Assembly (NCBI GenBank): GCA_937139565.1
Contig: CAKZQH010000010.1
Coordinates: 1 to 51,330 of the forward strand
Direction of reading: 5' to 3'
Source of the DNA: an uncultured Nitrospiraceae bacterium
Lineage (GTDB): Bacteria; Nitrospirota; Thermodesulfovibrionia; Thermodesulfovibrionales; Thermodesulfovibrionaceae
Length of the DNA stretch: 51,330 nt
A program made the translations under genes and the position numbers. Position 1 is the stretch's first letter. The number at the start of each line of letters is the position of its first letter. Of the stretch, positions 9,205 to 18,512 are shown in pieces. The notes under the pieces were generated by a model. The model was not told the origin of the DNA and did not search any database. It saw only the letters and a list, made by a program, of their open reading frames with translations.

Positions 9205-11852
9205 ATTATCCTGTTTGGGAACTTTACTATCTCAATTCAGGAACTGTTGTAGCCATAATTGCAATTCTACATGTATTTATTTCTCATTTCGCAGTGGGTG
9301 GAGGAATATTTCTGTGGCTTACTGATCTTAAAAGTGTTCGGGAAAACAATCTCCCTCTTCGAGAATATGTTCGAAGGCATCTGTGGTTTTTCCTTCTTGT
9401 TACAATGGTGTTTGGTGGTGTATCTGGTGTTGGAATATGGTTTTCCATTGCTCTTTCAAATCCTGCAGCAACTTCCTTACTTATTCACACCTTTGTATTT
9501 GCTTGGGCAATAGAGTGGGTTTTCTTTATAGTTGAGATAGTTTCTCTTCTTATCTATCACTACAGATTTGAGGTTCTCTCCAACAAGCAAAGACTTACAA
9601 TAGCATTTATATATGCTCTTTCGGCTTGGTTAAGCCTTTTTGTAATAAATGGAATCCTGACCTTTATGCTAACTCCTGGAGAGTGGCTTAATACAAGGAA
9701 TTTCTGGGATGGATTCTTTAATCCAACCCATTTGCCAGGCCTCTTTTTTAGAACCTCAATTTGTATTATGTTTGCAGGGCTTTTTGGATTTGTAACAGCC
9801 CTGTATCAAAAGGATGAAAAGCTTAAAGTTACACTGCTTCGTTACTGTGCAAAATGGCTTTACATTCCGCTTCCTTTTCTCTTCTTATCAGCTGTATGGT
9901 ATTTCTCCTCTTTGCCTGAAAGTGCAAGGTTTACAAATTTTGTGCTCAACAAGCAGACTCAAAATCCTTTGAATGTGTTTCTCTTTTCATCGGTGCTTAT
10001 CTATATTGTGGCCATCCTCTTTGTCCTTAAAACAAATAAAATCATCCAGAAGGTTGCTTTAATTCCACTCTTACTTATAGGACTCTTCTGGATAGGCTCT
10101 TTTGAGTATTTGCGGGAGTATGCGAGAAAGCCTTACATAATATATGGTTACATGTATTCTCCGTCGATTATCGTTACCGATGCGGAGAAATTAAACAAAG
10201 AAGGATTCCTCAAACATGCAAAATGGACAAAAATCAAGGAAATAAGCGAGGAAAATAAGATACAGGCAGGAAGAGAGCTTTTCAACTTACAATGCCTGAG
10301 TTGCCATACAATAGGTGGAGTAAAAAATGACATTATCAAAAAAACCGAAGGACTTACCTATCTTGGAATTGTCTCTCAGATATATGGTCAGGGTAAAGTT
10401 CTTGACTATATGCCTAAATTTGTTGGAACTGAAAGGGAGATCGAAGCCCTTGCATCATTCATAGTGAGCTTAAGAGGAAAGAAGGAAGAACCACATGCAG
10501 AATTCACTCCTAAGGAAGAGCCAGTCTTTATACCATCCTTTGATCCAAAAAAGGATGAATATGTGCTTCTTGTTTGGAGTGTGCTTGGAGAAAAATGTAT
10601 TACCGATTCAGATAGATGGTTTTCCTTTCTTTATGCTGGAAGCACCCTTCAGGCTTTGTTGATTAAGAGGGGAGTAAAACCAGAAATAATCACAGAGGGA
10701 GTAGAGATCCATTACATACCTCCAAGAGGACATGAAAATCCCTCAAAATATCTCGATTTCTGGAAATACTCGGAGTCATTGAGAGGAAAGAAAATTCCTG
10801 GAAACGTAGGTGTCAGCGGAAAGACAGTGCGAGGAGTATTTGACTTTGACAAGGATAGAAAAATCTTCATTGCCGATGCAGTTCCTGTTTCTCCATATAG
10901 TGATGACGGTGCTTTTAATCCTTATCCAATTTTTGATGCAAAGGCAATTGAAAAAAGCACTGGTAAGGTTTTACAGCAAACACGCTTCGTTGTTCCTGTA
11001 TCTACAGAGCTTAGATGCTTTGTATGTCACGGTGGAAAACCTCGTTTTAACGGTATTTCAGGCATCTCTGATGAGACTGCTATAAATATTCTTAAAATAC
11101 ACGATAGAAATCACGGTACAAAGCTATATGAAAATGCCTTGAAGGGCAAGCCTATGATGTGCCAGAAATGCCATGAAGACTTTATTGTTAAGTCTGAGGG
11201 AATAAAGGGACACAACAGTTTCTCTGCATCTATGCACGGCTGGCATGCCAACTATGTACCATACAAGGATGAAAGAGCTTGTAACTTCTGCCATCCAAAT
11301 GATGCTAAAGGAAATACGAGATGTAACAGAGACATACATACAAAGCTTGGTATAGGATGTACTCGCTGTCATGGAAAACTGGATGACCATGCAGCATCTG
11401 TGCTTCTTGCCCAGAAAGACTCACGAACAGCGTCCATACTTCTAAAAAATCTCAAACCTGAGACGCCAATTGAAAAAATAAATCCACGCAAACCATGGGT
11501 AAATCAGCCAGACTGTCTTAGTTGTCACATCGGATTTACTAAGCCTTCAGCTGATGCAAATGGTTTTAACAAATGGACCTCTGATTTTGGCACCCTTTAC
11601 AGGGTAAGAATGGATAATACAGGAAAAATTCCTTGCACTGCCTGTCACAGCTCTCCACATGCAGTTTATCCCGCATTCAATGACTTTGGGAAAAACAGGG
11701 ATAATATCCAGCCAATGCAGTATCAGGGAAATCCATTTCCAATCGGTGCAGACATGAAATGTGAAGTATGCCACAAGGTTAAAATTCAAGGCACAGGGCA
11801 CCATGCAGATATTTTAAAGATGTTCAGAAATAGAAAAGCTTTACAGCAGTAA
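9201..11852 (+). CDS. CydA-like membrane domain fused to an octaheme cytochrome c
   Basis: This is an 883-residue fusion. Residues 1 to about 305 form roughly eight membrane helices similar to CydA: His24 matches the heme ligand of the first CydA helix, and Glu105 and Glu112 ('IEWVFFIVEI') match the conserved glutamates of CydA. However, the position corresponding to the b558 ligand is Arg184 ('FFRTS'). After it comes a mono-heme cytochrome c domain (Cys365 to His369), a beta-rich region without hemes (about 435-600), and a seven-heme tail with CxxCH motifs starting at Cys606, 654, 694, 720, 772, 812 and 854, eight in total. The heme part should be outside the membrane, in the periplasm. It is co-translated with the preceding bd-like gene and followed by an oxygen-binding diiron protein. 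It may be a terminal reductase or a quinol-cytochrome link; oxygen reduction is not shown by sequence. Confidence 0.8.
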   Translation: MNYPVWELYYLNSGTVVAIIAILHVFISHFAVGGGIFLWLTDLKSVRENNLPLREYVRRHLWFFLLVTMVFGGVSGVGIWFSIALSNPAATSLLIHTFVFAWAIEWVFFIVEIVSLLIYHYRFEVLSNKQRLTIAFIYALSAWLSLFVINGILTFMLTPGEWLNTRNFWDGFFNPTHLPGLFFRTSICIMFAGLFGFVTALYQKDEKLKVTLLRYCAKWLYIPLPFLFLSAVWYFSSLPESARFTNFVLNKQTQNPLNVFLFSSVLIYIVAILFVLKTNKIIQKVALIPLLLIGLFWIGSFEYLREYARKPYIIYGYMYSPSIIVTDAEKLNKEGFLKHAKWTKIKEISEENKIQAGRELFNLQCLSCHTIGGVKNDIIKKTEGLTYLGIVSQIYGQGKVLDYMPKFVGTEREIEALASFIVSLRGKKEEPHAEFTPKEEPVFIPSFDPKKDEYVLLVWSVLGEKCITDSDRWFSFLYAGSTLQALLIKRGVKPEIITEGVEIHYIPPRGHENPSKYLDFWKYSESLRGKKIPGNVGVSGKTVRGVFDFDKDRKIFIADAVPVSPYSDDGAFNPYPIFDAKAIEKSTGKVLQQTRFVVPVSTELRCFVCHGGKPRFNGISGISDETAINILKIHDRNHGTKLYENALKGKPMMCQKCHEDFIVKSEGIKGHNSFSASMHGWHANYVPYKDERACNFCHPNDAKGNTRCNRDIHTKLGIGCTRCHGKLDDHAASVLLAQKDSRTASILLKNLKPETPIEKINPRKPWVNQPDCLSCHIGFTKPSADANGFNKWTSDFGTLYRVRMDNTGKIPCTACHSSPHAVYPAFNDFGKNRDNIQPMQYQGNPFPIGADMKCEVCHKVKIQGTGHHADILKMFRNRKALQQ

Positions 11853-11902
11853 TTCTATTCAATTAAAATTATTTTAAAATCCTTTTAATCGAGGAGGAAC
11901 AA

Positions 11903-12691
11903 ATGCCACCTAAAACCAGAGAAGTTGATATTGTAAGAGGAGACACTCTTTATGACGATGGAGTCCATAAATTCATATGGCTTGGATGGGAAGAACATGA
12001 AGAAGAGGGACTTGTTCAGGTGAATCAGTATCTTATTGAAAACAGAGGAATGGGGGTTATTCTTGATCCCGGAGGAGTTCATGTGTTTCCGAGGGTTGTT
12101 GCAAATGTATCCCGTTATGTTGATCTCGACAAAATTGGGCATCTGTTCTTTTCTCATCAGGACCCTGATGTATCTTCTGGCGTTGCCCTTTGGTTAAGTG
12201 TAACAAATGCAAAGGTTTATATCTCAAAATGGTGGGTCAGATTTCTCCCTCACTATGGCATTTTCGATATGAATAAAATTGTTCCTCTTGAGGAGGGAGG
12301 AGGACGTATTGCCCTTCCAAGTGGTGATTATCTTGAAATAATACCTGCCCATTTTCTTCATTCTGTGGCAAACTTTCATGTCTATGATCCTCGTTCAAAG
12401 ATTCTATTTACAGGAGATCTGGGAGCTGCAATCTTTCCAAAAGGACAGAGATATACTTATGTGGAGGACTTTGACAGTCATTTAAAGCTCATGGAAGGGT
12501 TTCACAGAAGATATCTTGCATCAAACAATGTTATAAGAAGATATCTTGAAAGGATAAAAAACCTTGATATAAATGTGGTTGCACCTCAGCATGGAGCTAT
12601 AATGCACAAAAAAGAGCACATTCAGAGATTTTTTAACTGGCTTTCAGGGCTCAAGTGCGGTTCTGACTTAATAGATGAATTCTATCGATAG
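11903..12691 (+). CDS. Oxygen-binding diiron protein (ODP), metallo-beta-lactamase fold
   Basis: This 262-residue protein is the diiron domain of the flavodiiron (FprA) family without the flavodoxin part. The metal-binding pattern is visible as His85-x-Asp87-x-Asp89 ('SHQDPD'), a histidine at 150 or 153, Asp172 in 'FTGDLGA' and His230 in 'APQHGAI'. The HQDPD form, in place of the HxExDH of oxygen-reducing flavodiiron proteins, is characteristic of ODP. In Treponema denticola ODP is an oxygen/iron sensor that works with a cytoplasmic chemoreceptor. Here too the next gene, 10 nt downstream, encodes a soluble chemoreceptor. The start has a strong GAGGAGG upstream. Oxygen sensing is an inference from family and context; a catalytic role without a reductase domain seems less likely. 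Confidence 0.85.
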   Translation: MPPKTREVDIVRGDTLYDDGVHKFIWLGWEEHEEEGLVQVNQYLIENRGMGVILDPGGVHVFPRVVANVSRYVDLDKIGHLFFSHQDPDVSSGVALWLSVTNAKVYISKWWVRFLPHYGIFDMNKIVPLEEGGGRIALPSGDYLEIIPAHFLHSVANFHVYDPRSKILFTGDLGAAIFPKGQRYTYVEDFDSHLKLMEGFHRRYLASNNVIRRYLERIKNLDINVVAPQHGAIMHKKEHIQRFFNWLSGLKCGSDLIDEFYR

Positions 12692-12701
12692 GAGGAAGTG
12701 A

Positions 12702-13577
12702 ATGTTTTTTAGAAGAAAAAGAGTTTCGTCCAATAATAGTAAGTTGGTGGATACTAATCTTGCATTAATCAAAACTCTCTCTGCAGGAATAATAAAGTCA
12801 AATATTGTGGGTTCAACCATATCAAATACAATGGGACTTATAGAATCCAATTTTACAAGAATTAAAGATGAAGTCTCCTCAATCGCAACTGCCATGGAAG
12901 AAATTGATGTTACCATTAGGGATATGTCAAAAAGTGTTGCCTCCATAAATATGGAAGTTCAGGCAATGGTAAAGCAAAATGATTCAATGGATGAAGAACT
13001 TGAGAGAAGAGTAAATGACATAGAGTCTCACAATCGCAAAATAATTGAAGTTGTTGATAACATAAAAGACCTTGGTCATGCCACTGAAAATATCGGAAAC
13101 ATTGTAACTTCTATTTCGGATGTGGCGGATCAGACAAATCTTCTTGCTTTGAATGCATCAATAGAAGCAGCAAGGGTAGGTGAGGCAGGAAGGGGTTTTG
13201 CAGTGGTAGCCGATGAAATCAGGAAACTATCTCAGAAAACTGAGGCACTCACAAAGGACATTAGTAAAATTCTGGGAAACCTGCGAGAAAGAGTAACATC
13301 AGCGGTTGTTGAGGTTGAAAAAATAAGGGAACTCTTTTTAAGCATCGAAGAGGATATGAAAAATATTAGAAAATCCTTTGAAAAAACCAAAACTATGTCT
13401 GATACTGTTGGAGATGCAGTAAATACCCTTTCTACTGCAATTGAAGAGCAAAGTCAGGTACTCACCGATGTTTCAAAGCGAATTACAAATACTGCATCAA
13501 TGTTAAATGAGACCTATAAGGTATTCTCTACAGTAATAAAGGTAAATGACGAAATATCAAAGCTTACAAAATTTTAG
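12702..13577 (+). CDS. Cytoplasmic methyl-accepting chemotaxis protein (no sensor domain)
   Basis: This 291-residue protein has the conserved chemoreceptor signalling hairpin ('DQTNLLALNASIEAARVGEA', then 'GRGFAVVADEIRKLS') at about residues 140-185, flanked by long coiled coils. There is no signal peptide, no transmembrane helix, and no PAS, GAF or other ligand domain. It must therefore take its input from a partner protein, and the ODP gene ends 10 nt upstream. An AGGAGG sits before the ATG. Its 3' end overlaps the next gene by 32 nt. By analogy with spirochete ODP systems it would pass oxygen or iron status to CheA. No CheA or CheW is encoded in this window, and the output could instead be linked to the c-di-GMP enzyme that follows. 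Confidence 0.88.
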   Translation: MFFRRKRVSSNNSKLVDTNLALIKTLSAGIIKSNIVGSTISNTMGLIESNFTRIKDEVSSIATAMEEIDVTIRDMSKSVASINMEVQAMVKQNDSMDEELERRVNDIESHNRKIIEVVDNIKDLGHATENIGNIVTSISDVADQTNLLALNASIEAARVGEAGRGFAVVADEIRKLSQKTEALTKDISKILGNLRERVTSAVVEVEKIRELFLSIEEDMKNIRKSFEKTKTMSDTVGDAVNTLSTAIEEQSQVLTDVSKRITNTASMLNETYKVFSTVIKVNDEISKLTKF

Positions 13578-16500
13578 TTGTGACGGAGAAAATTTTAACT
13601 TTGCCCTCTGTCCTCATGTAAATGAGAATGACGTTTCTAAGTGGGAGAGTATTGCTGAACGGATTTCCTCTGTAATAAATAAAAGAGTTACACTGAATCT
13701 TTTCTCCAACAATTTTGACATTCCCTTAGCAGATAAGTGCTGTCACATGTACTATGCAAATCCTGAATTAACCCTTGAGCTTTTAAAGAGAGGCTACCTA
13801 CCAGTGGCTAAACTTAAGGACGCTCAAGAAAGCCTGTGTAGTATTTCGTTACAAAATTATGAGCCTAACAAAAAATCTGTTAGAGTTGCTTTAGTAAATC
13901 AAAGATATTTTCTACTTCCACTTCTTATGCACAAGAGAGAGTTTAAAAAATTTAAACTTGTATTCGTAAAAAACTACACAGAAGCTCTTGAACTTTTAAG
14001 AGCAAATAAGGTTGATTTAGCCTTTATTTATACACAGTTTGCAAATACCCTTAAGGAGGATAAATCTATAAATTTCGTTGAGGACTATTGTTTTCCTCTA
14101 CCTCACTACATACTAATTCATCCTTCCCTTGAGCCTTATAGGGATGCAATTGAAGGAATAGATTTTTTCAAACCTGTTAAAGAAAGTGACATAGATTATC
14201 TTAAATCGCTTTACGAAATGCTTGATAAACTTCTTGCTGATTGGGCTCATCATGATATTGCAGAAGCTGTAATAGGCTCACCAAATTTTGGGGTTATAGT
14301 TTATCAGGAAAAAATTGTATATGCAAATGAATATGCAAGGGAAATCCTCGGATACTCAGAGGAAGAGCTATTCAGAAAAAGTGTTTTAGAGATTATACAT
14401 GCAGAAGATAAAGAGATGATAGAACTTTTAAAGGATAGATACGAAAAGAGACTTAAAGGAGAGAAATTTATAGGAACCTACGAGTTACCTTGGAAAAAAA
14501 AGGATGGCACCATCGTTTATACGAGATGCTTTACCAGTACAATTCTTTTTAAGGGAAGATATTCTGGCTTTATTTTACTTACTGATATAACTGAACAAAA
14601 ATTTGCAGACAAATTTAAAAATATCCTGATGGAAATAAACAAAGTAATAACAAAAAGTCTCACTGAAGAGGAAATATATGAAGGAGTCTGCAGAGCCCTC
14701 ACAGAGAAGCTTGGAATGGTTTTTGTCTGGATATCTGAACTGGACGAATCAAAGAGCAAATTACGGATAAAATATAAATGTGGAGATGACAGAGGAATAT
14801 TCGATGTATATGATTTTAAAATATCCTCATCTGATACAGTCACATACGAATCATTAGAAAAAGGAAAAATCATTGTAAATCCAAATTCAATTGAATACGC
14901 TAAAAGGGTTTCCTGTGCAGAGGAACTTGTAAAAAGAGGGTTTCTCTCATCATGCACAATACCATTTATTAAACACGGCAAAGTGATTTCGCTTTTAAAA
15001 ATTTATTCAGCCCAGCCAAATTTTTTCAATGAATCTGTAATGGAAATTCTTGAAGAGATTCAGAACGATATATCATTTGCTCTTGAAAAAATAGAAATGA
15101 TAAGAGAAAATCTCATATTGTCCGAGTCTTTAAAAAATTCAGATACCTGGATTTTGATAACAGATATAAATGGAAGAATTACTTATGTGAATGATGCGGT
15201 AGAGAGAATAAGTGGATACAGAAGGGATGAACTTATTGGAAAAAATCCAAGAATTTTTAAATCAGGGCTTAATCCTCCTGAATTTTACAAGGAAATGTGG
15301 AACACTATCCTTTCTGGCAAAGTTTTTCGTGCTGTTACTCCTAATAGAAAAAAGGATGGTGAGATATTTCATGTGGATTTAAAAATTATACCTGTTAAAC
15401 TTCCTGGAGGAGAACTTAAGTTTGTTGCTGTTGCAGAGGATATTTCAGAGAAGATGAAACTCTCTGAGAGAGTTCAGGAATTACAGAACTTTGATGCCCT
15501 TACAGGACTGCTCAATATGAACGGATTTTCAGCAAATATATCTCAACATCTTCAGGAAACATCAAGGCTCGGGCTTTTAATCTTAATTGATATTTATGAC
15601 ATGACATATATAAACAAAATTCTTGGTATATCAAACGGTGATAGGTTATTGCAGGAATTTGCAGAGAGACTTAAAAAGACCTTTGGAGACACCGAATTTG
15701 TCGCAAGAATAGGTGCAGATACCTTTGGAATCTATTTAGTAACAGAGAGCTCTGATGATCTTTATAAAGCCTACTCTAAAATTTATGGATTAAACAATGC
15801 AGTCTTTAAAATTAATGAAAAAACAATTTCTGTGAACATAAATGCAGGAATTACCATTTTTCCAAAAGATGGGAAAAACTTTAAAATCCTCTATGAACGA
15901 GCAGATATTACTCTACAACAGTCAAAGAAAATGGGTCCTGGTCATATTCAGTTTTTTGATCCTGTGATTGAAGATGAGGCAGAAAAGCTCTGGGATGTAT
16001 TTTATCTTGTTAAGAAAGCTAAAGAGGAGAATCTCTTTAGATTTTACTATCAGCCCTATTATTATGCTGATACATTAGAGATAGCAGGTTTTGAAGCTTT
16101 GGTTAGAATAATTGATAAAGAGGGAAAGCTTTACACTCCTAATGTTTTTATAGATTATTTAGAAAACAGTCAATATCTTGAATTTTTTGAGCAGTGGGCA
16201 ATTTCAGAGGTAAAGGAAAAAATAAAGAAGTGGAATAAGAGGATATCTCTAAACATATCAGGCAGAACTTTTAGTAATCCCCTTTTTTCGGTAGTTATTT
16301 CTGAAATTAATTCACAGCTAAGAGATAAGCTTACCATCGAGATCACCGAGCGACTTTTTATAAAAAATCCAGAATATGCCATTCAAATTCTCTTAGATAT
16401 AAAACGTATGGATAGCCCACCTCAAATTGCAATGGATGACTTTGGCACAGGATATTCTTCAATTGTTTATCTCAAGGATTTGCCAATTGACATCATAAAA

Positions 16501-16731
16501 ATTGATAGAAGTTTTACTAAGGATATGATGAGTGATAAGAAAAGTTTAGTAATTGTTCAGACAATCATAAATCTTGCAAAAAGACTAAAAAAAATCGTCC
16601 TTGTTGAGGGAGTTGAGACTGAAGAACAATTCGATATTGTAAAAAATTTTGGATGTGATTTAGTTCAGGGATATCTCTTCTCAAAGCCTCTTCCAGAGGA
16701 AGAGATTGAAAAGTTGTTAATCAATAATTGA
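13546..16731 (+). CDS. PhnD-like/PAS/GAF/PAS/degenerate GGDEF/EAL c-di-GMP phosphodiesterase
   Basis: This 1061-residue cytoplasmic protein has no signal peptide or membrane helix. The domains in order are a PhnD/SBP-like solute-binding fold (about 1-235), PAS (about 240-355), GAF (about 360-515), a second PAS (about 525-640), GGDEF (about 640-790) and EAL (about 815-1055). The GGDEF motif is changed to GADTF at residue 723, so cyclase activity is unlikely, although GTP binding is possible. The EAL domain keeps EALVR (Glu850), 'EITERLF', 'DDFGTGYSS' and 'VEGVET', so hydrolysis of c-di-GMP to pGpG is likely. The ATG lies 32 nt inside the end of the chemoreceptor gene and is preceded by AAAGG. 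The N-terminal PhnD call is a pattern judgement. The protein probably ties the oxygen module to lifestyle or motility control. Confidence 0.82.
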   Translation: MTKYQSLQNFSCDGENFNFALCPHVNENDVSKWESIAERISSVINKRVTLNLFSNNFDIPLADKCCHMYYANPELTLELLKRGYLPVAKLKDAQESLCSISLQNYEPNKKSVRVALVNQRYFLLPLLMHKREFKKFKLVFVKNYTEALELLRANKVDLAFIYTQFANTLKEDKSINFVEDYCFPLPHYILIHPSLEPYRDAIEGIDFFKPVKESDIDYLKSLYEMLDKLLADWAHHDIAEAVIGSPNFGVIVYQEKIVYANEYAREILGYSEEELFRKSVLEIIHAEDKEMIELLKDRYEKRLKGEKFIGTYELPWKKKDGTIVYTRCFTSTILFKGRYSGFILLTDITEQKFADKFKNILMEINKVITKSLTEEEIYEGVCRALTEKLGMVFVWISELDESKSKLRIKYKCGDDRGIFDVYDFKISSSDTVTYESLEKGKIIVNPNSIEYAKRVSCAEELVKRGFLSSCTIPFIKHGKVISLLKIYSAQPNFFNESVMEILEEIQNDISFALEKIEMIRENLILSESLKNSDTWILITDINGRITYVNDAVERISGYRRDELIGKNPRIFKSGLNPPEFYKEMWNTILSGKVFRAVTPNRKKDGEIFHVDLKIIPVKLPGGELKFVAVAEDISEKMKLSERVQELQNFDALTGLLNMNGFSANISQHLQETSRLGLLILIDIYDMTYINKILGISNGDRLLQEFAERLKKTFGDTEFVARIGADTFGIYLVTESSDDLYKAYSKIYGLNNAVFKINEKTISVNINAGITIFPKDGKNFKILYERADITLQQSKKMGPGHIQFFDPVIEDEAEKLWDVFYLVKKAKEENLFRFYYQPYYYADTLEIAGFEALVRIIDKEGKLYTPNVFIDYLENSQYLEFFEQWAISEVKEKIKKWNKRISLNISGRTFSNPLFSVVISEINSQLRDKLTIEITERLFIKNPEYAIQILLDIKRMDSPPQIAMDDFGTGYSSIVYLKDLPIDIIKIDRSFTKDMMSDKKSLVIVQTIINLAKRLKKIVLVEGVETEEQFDIVKNFGCDLVQGYLFSKPLPEEEIEKLLINN

Positions 16732-16885
16732 AAATTTTGTTTGTACATTAGATTTATAAAACTATGGATTTTTTACGAGCGAGTTAATATTTTTAAATTT
16801 CATAAGAGTTTTTTTATTGACTTTATTAGTTTATCCAAGGTTTGAAGAAGGATAAAGACTTTCGAATTTTGCCATTATCTGTCAA

Positions 16886-17617
16886 TTACTTGACCTTGCA
16901 GTACATTAAATATTCAATATTACCCTTTTGCCCTTTTACGGGTGATTCAATAACTCCTATGACCTCGAGGTTAATCTCTTTCATAAAAGCTTCGATTTTA
17001 TTTACTGCGCGAGTTCTTTTTTCTCTATCTTTCACAATCCCTCCTTTTTCAACCTCTCCTTTTCCCACTTCGAATTGAGGCTTGATAAGTGAGACGATCT
17101 CTCCAGTTGTTTTCAAAAATTCCAAAGTCTTTGGAATAACAAGGGTGAGAGATATGAAAGAAACATCAACGACTGCAATGTCGATAGGTTCTGGTATTTT
17201 ATCCTTTTCCATGTATCTTATGTTTGTTCTTTCTATAGGAATAACTCTTGGATCGTTTCTTAACTTCCAAGCCAACTGACCATATCCTACATCAACTGCG
17301 TAAACTCTTTTTGCTCCCTGTTGAAGAAGACAGTCTGTAAATCCTCCGGTGCTTGCACCCACATCAAGAGCAACTTTATCCTTTACATTTATTCCAAATC
17401 TTTGAATTGCTGCCTGAAGTTTCAGCCCTCCACGACTTACATAGGGAAGAATTTCTCCACATAGCTTTATTTCAGAATTTTCATCTACTAAAGTTCCCGG
17501 TTTTTCAATTTTTTGTCCATTTACGATCACTTTTCCCTCAAGTATCAAAGCTCTGGCTTTTTCCCTGCTTTCTGTTAATCCCTTTTTTTGGAGAAGCTGG
17601 TCAAGACGAATTTTCAC
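16886..17617 (-). CDS. tlyA: TlyA family rRNA (cytidine-2'-O)-methyltransferase
   Basis: This 243-residue enzyme has an N-terminal S4 RNA-binding domain (residues 1-60, 'RLDQLLQKKGLTESREKARALI') and a Rossmann methyltransferase domain of the FtsJ/RrmJ class. The SAM-binding motif is 'DVGASTGGFTDCLL' near residue 85. TlyA methylates the 2'-hydroxyl of cytidines in 16S and/or 23S rRNA. Length and motif order match the family; older annotations call it hemolysin A. Its ATG lies 1 nt after the ispA stop, so it is the last gene of the guaB-guaA-ispA-tlyA operon. The 154-nt space to the convergent EAL gene (16732-16885) shows no obvious terminator. Confidence 0.92.
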   Translation of the reverse strand: MKIRLDQLLQKKGLTESREKARALILEGKVIVNGQKIEKPGTLVDENSEIKLCGEILPYVSRGGLKLQAAIQRFGINVKDKVALDVGASTGGFTDCLLQQGAKRVYAVDVGYGQLAWKLRNDPRVIPIERTNIRYMEKDKIPEPIDIAVVDVSFISLTLVIPKTLEFLKTTGEIVSLIKPQFEVGKGEVEKGGIVKDREKRTRAVNKIEAFMKEINLEVIGVIESPVKGQKGNIEYLMYCKVK

Positions 17618-17618
17618 T

Positions 17619-18512
17619 CTAAGAGGTTCTTTTAATGATGTAACTTGCTATTTCTCTTAATGGCTGTGCACTGTGATCAAAAACTTTAAGAGCATCTATG
17701 GCACAGTGTATTAGCTCTTTTGCCTTTTCCTTAGATTTCTCTATCCCGAAAACTCGTGGATATGTCATTTTCCCTCTTTCGATATCAGAGCCCTTAGGCT
17801 TTCCCATTTCCTCAGTTTTTCCTTCTATGTCAAGAATATCATCTACTATCTGAAATGCAAGTCCAATTGACTCTCCATAGGTTTCAAGGCGATTTATCAA
17901 ATCTTCAGATGCTTCTGCAAGTATCGCACCTATTTTTACAGAAGCTTTTATCAATGCAGCAGTTTTTTTTAGGTGAATAAATTGAACTATCTCAGCATCA
18001 GGCTCAGCACCCTCTGAAATAAGATCAAGTGCCTGTCCAGCTACCATTCCTCTAAGTCCAGAGGCATGAGAAATTTCTGAGATAACCTTAAGAAGAGCCT
18101 CTTTGCTTATCGAAGCGTAGTTAGGGTTTGAAAGAATAGTAAAAGCCTCAGTAAGCAGTCCATCTCCAGCAAGAATGGCTATCCCTTCTCCAAAGACTTT
18201 ATGATTAGTAGGTTTTCCACGCCTTAGGTCATCATTATCCATTGCTGGAAGGTCATCATGTATTAAAGAATAAGTATGAATAAACTCAATTGCTGCGGCA
18301 TAAGGAGTTATATCGTTCTGCCCTCCACAAGCTTCGTAGGATGCCAATGCAAGGATAGGTCTTAACCTTTTTCCTCCTGCAGTTAGGGAATATGTTACCG
18401 AATTATGGAGAATCTCTGGACGAATAGGATCATTGAAATAAGATAAGATAAAGTTTTCAATCTTATTTCTCTTTTCTTCAATGTATTTTTTTAAATCAAG
18501 CTCTATTCCCAT
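17619..18512 (-). CDS. ispA: Polyprenyl synthetase, farnesyl/geranylgeranyl diphosphate synthase
   Basis: This all-helical trans-prenyltransferase of 297 residues condenses isopentenyl diphosphate with allylic diphosphates to give C15 or C20 chains for quinones and undecaprenol. The first aspartate-rich motif is 'DDLPAMDND' near residue 84, preceded by 'YSLIH' as in bacterial FPP synthases, and the second is 'DDILD' near residue 225. The ATG lies inside the last codons of guaA (10-nt overlap). The chain length cannot be fixed from sequence, though the two-residue insertion in the first motif suits short-chain products. Confidence 0.92.
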   Translation of the reverse strand: MGIELDLKKYIEEKRNKIENFILSYFNDPIRPEILHNSVTYSLTAGGKRLRPILALASYEACGGQNDITPYAAAIEFIHTYSLIHDDLPAMDNDDLRRGKPTNHKVFGEGIAILAGDGLLTEAFTILSNPNYASISKEALLKVISEISHASGLRGMVAGQALDLISEGAEPDAEIVQFIHLKKTAALIKASVKIGAILAEASEDLINRLETYGESIGLAFQIVDDILDIEGKTEEMGKPKGSDIERGKMTYPRVFGIEKSKEKAKELIHCAIDALKVFDHSAQPLREIASYIIKRTS

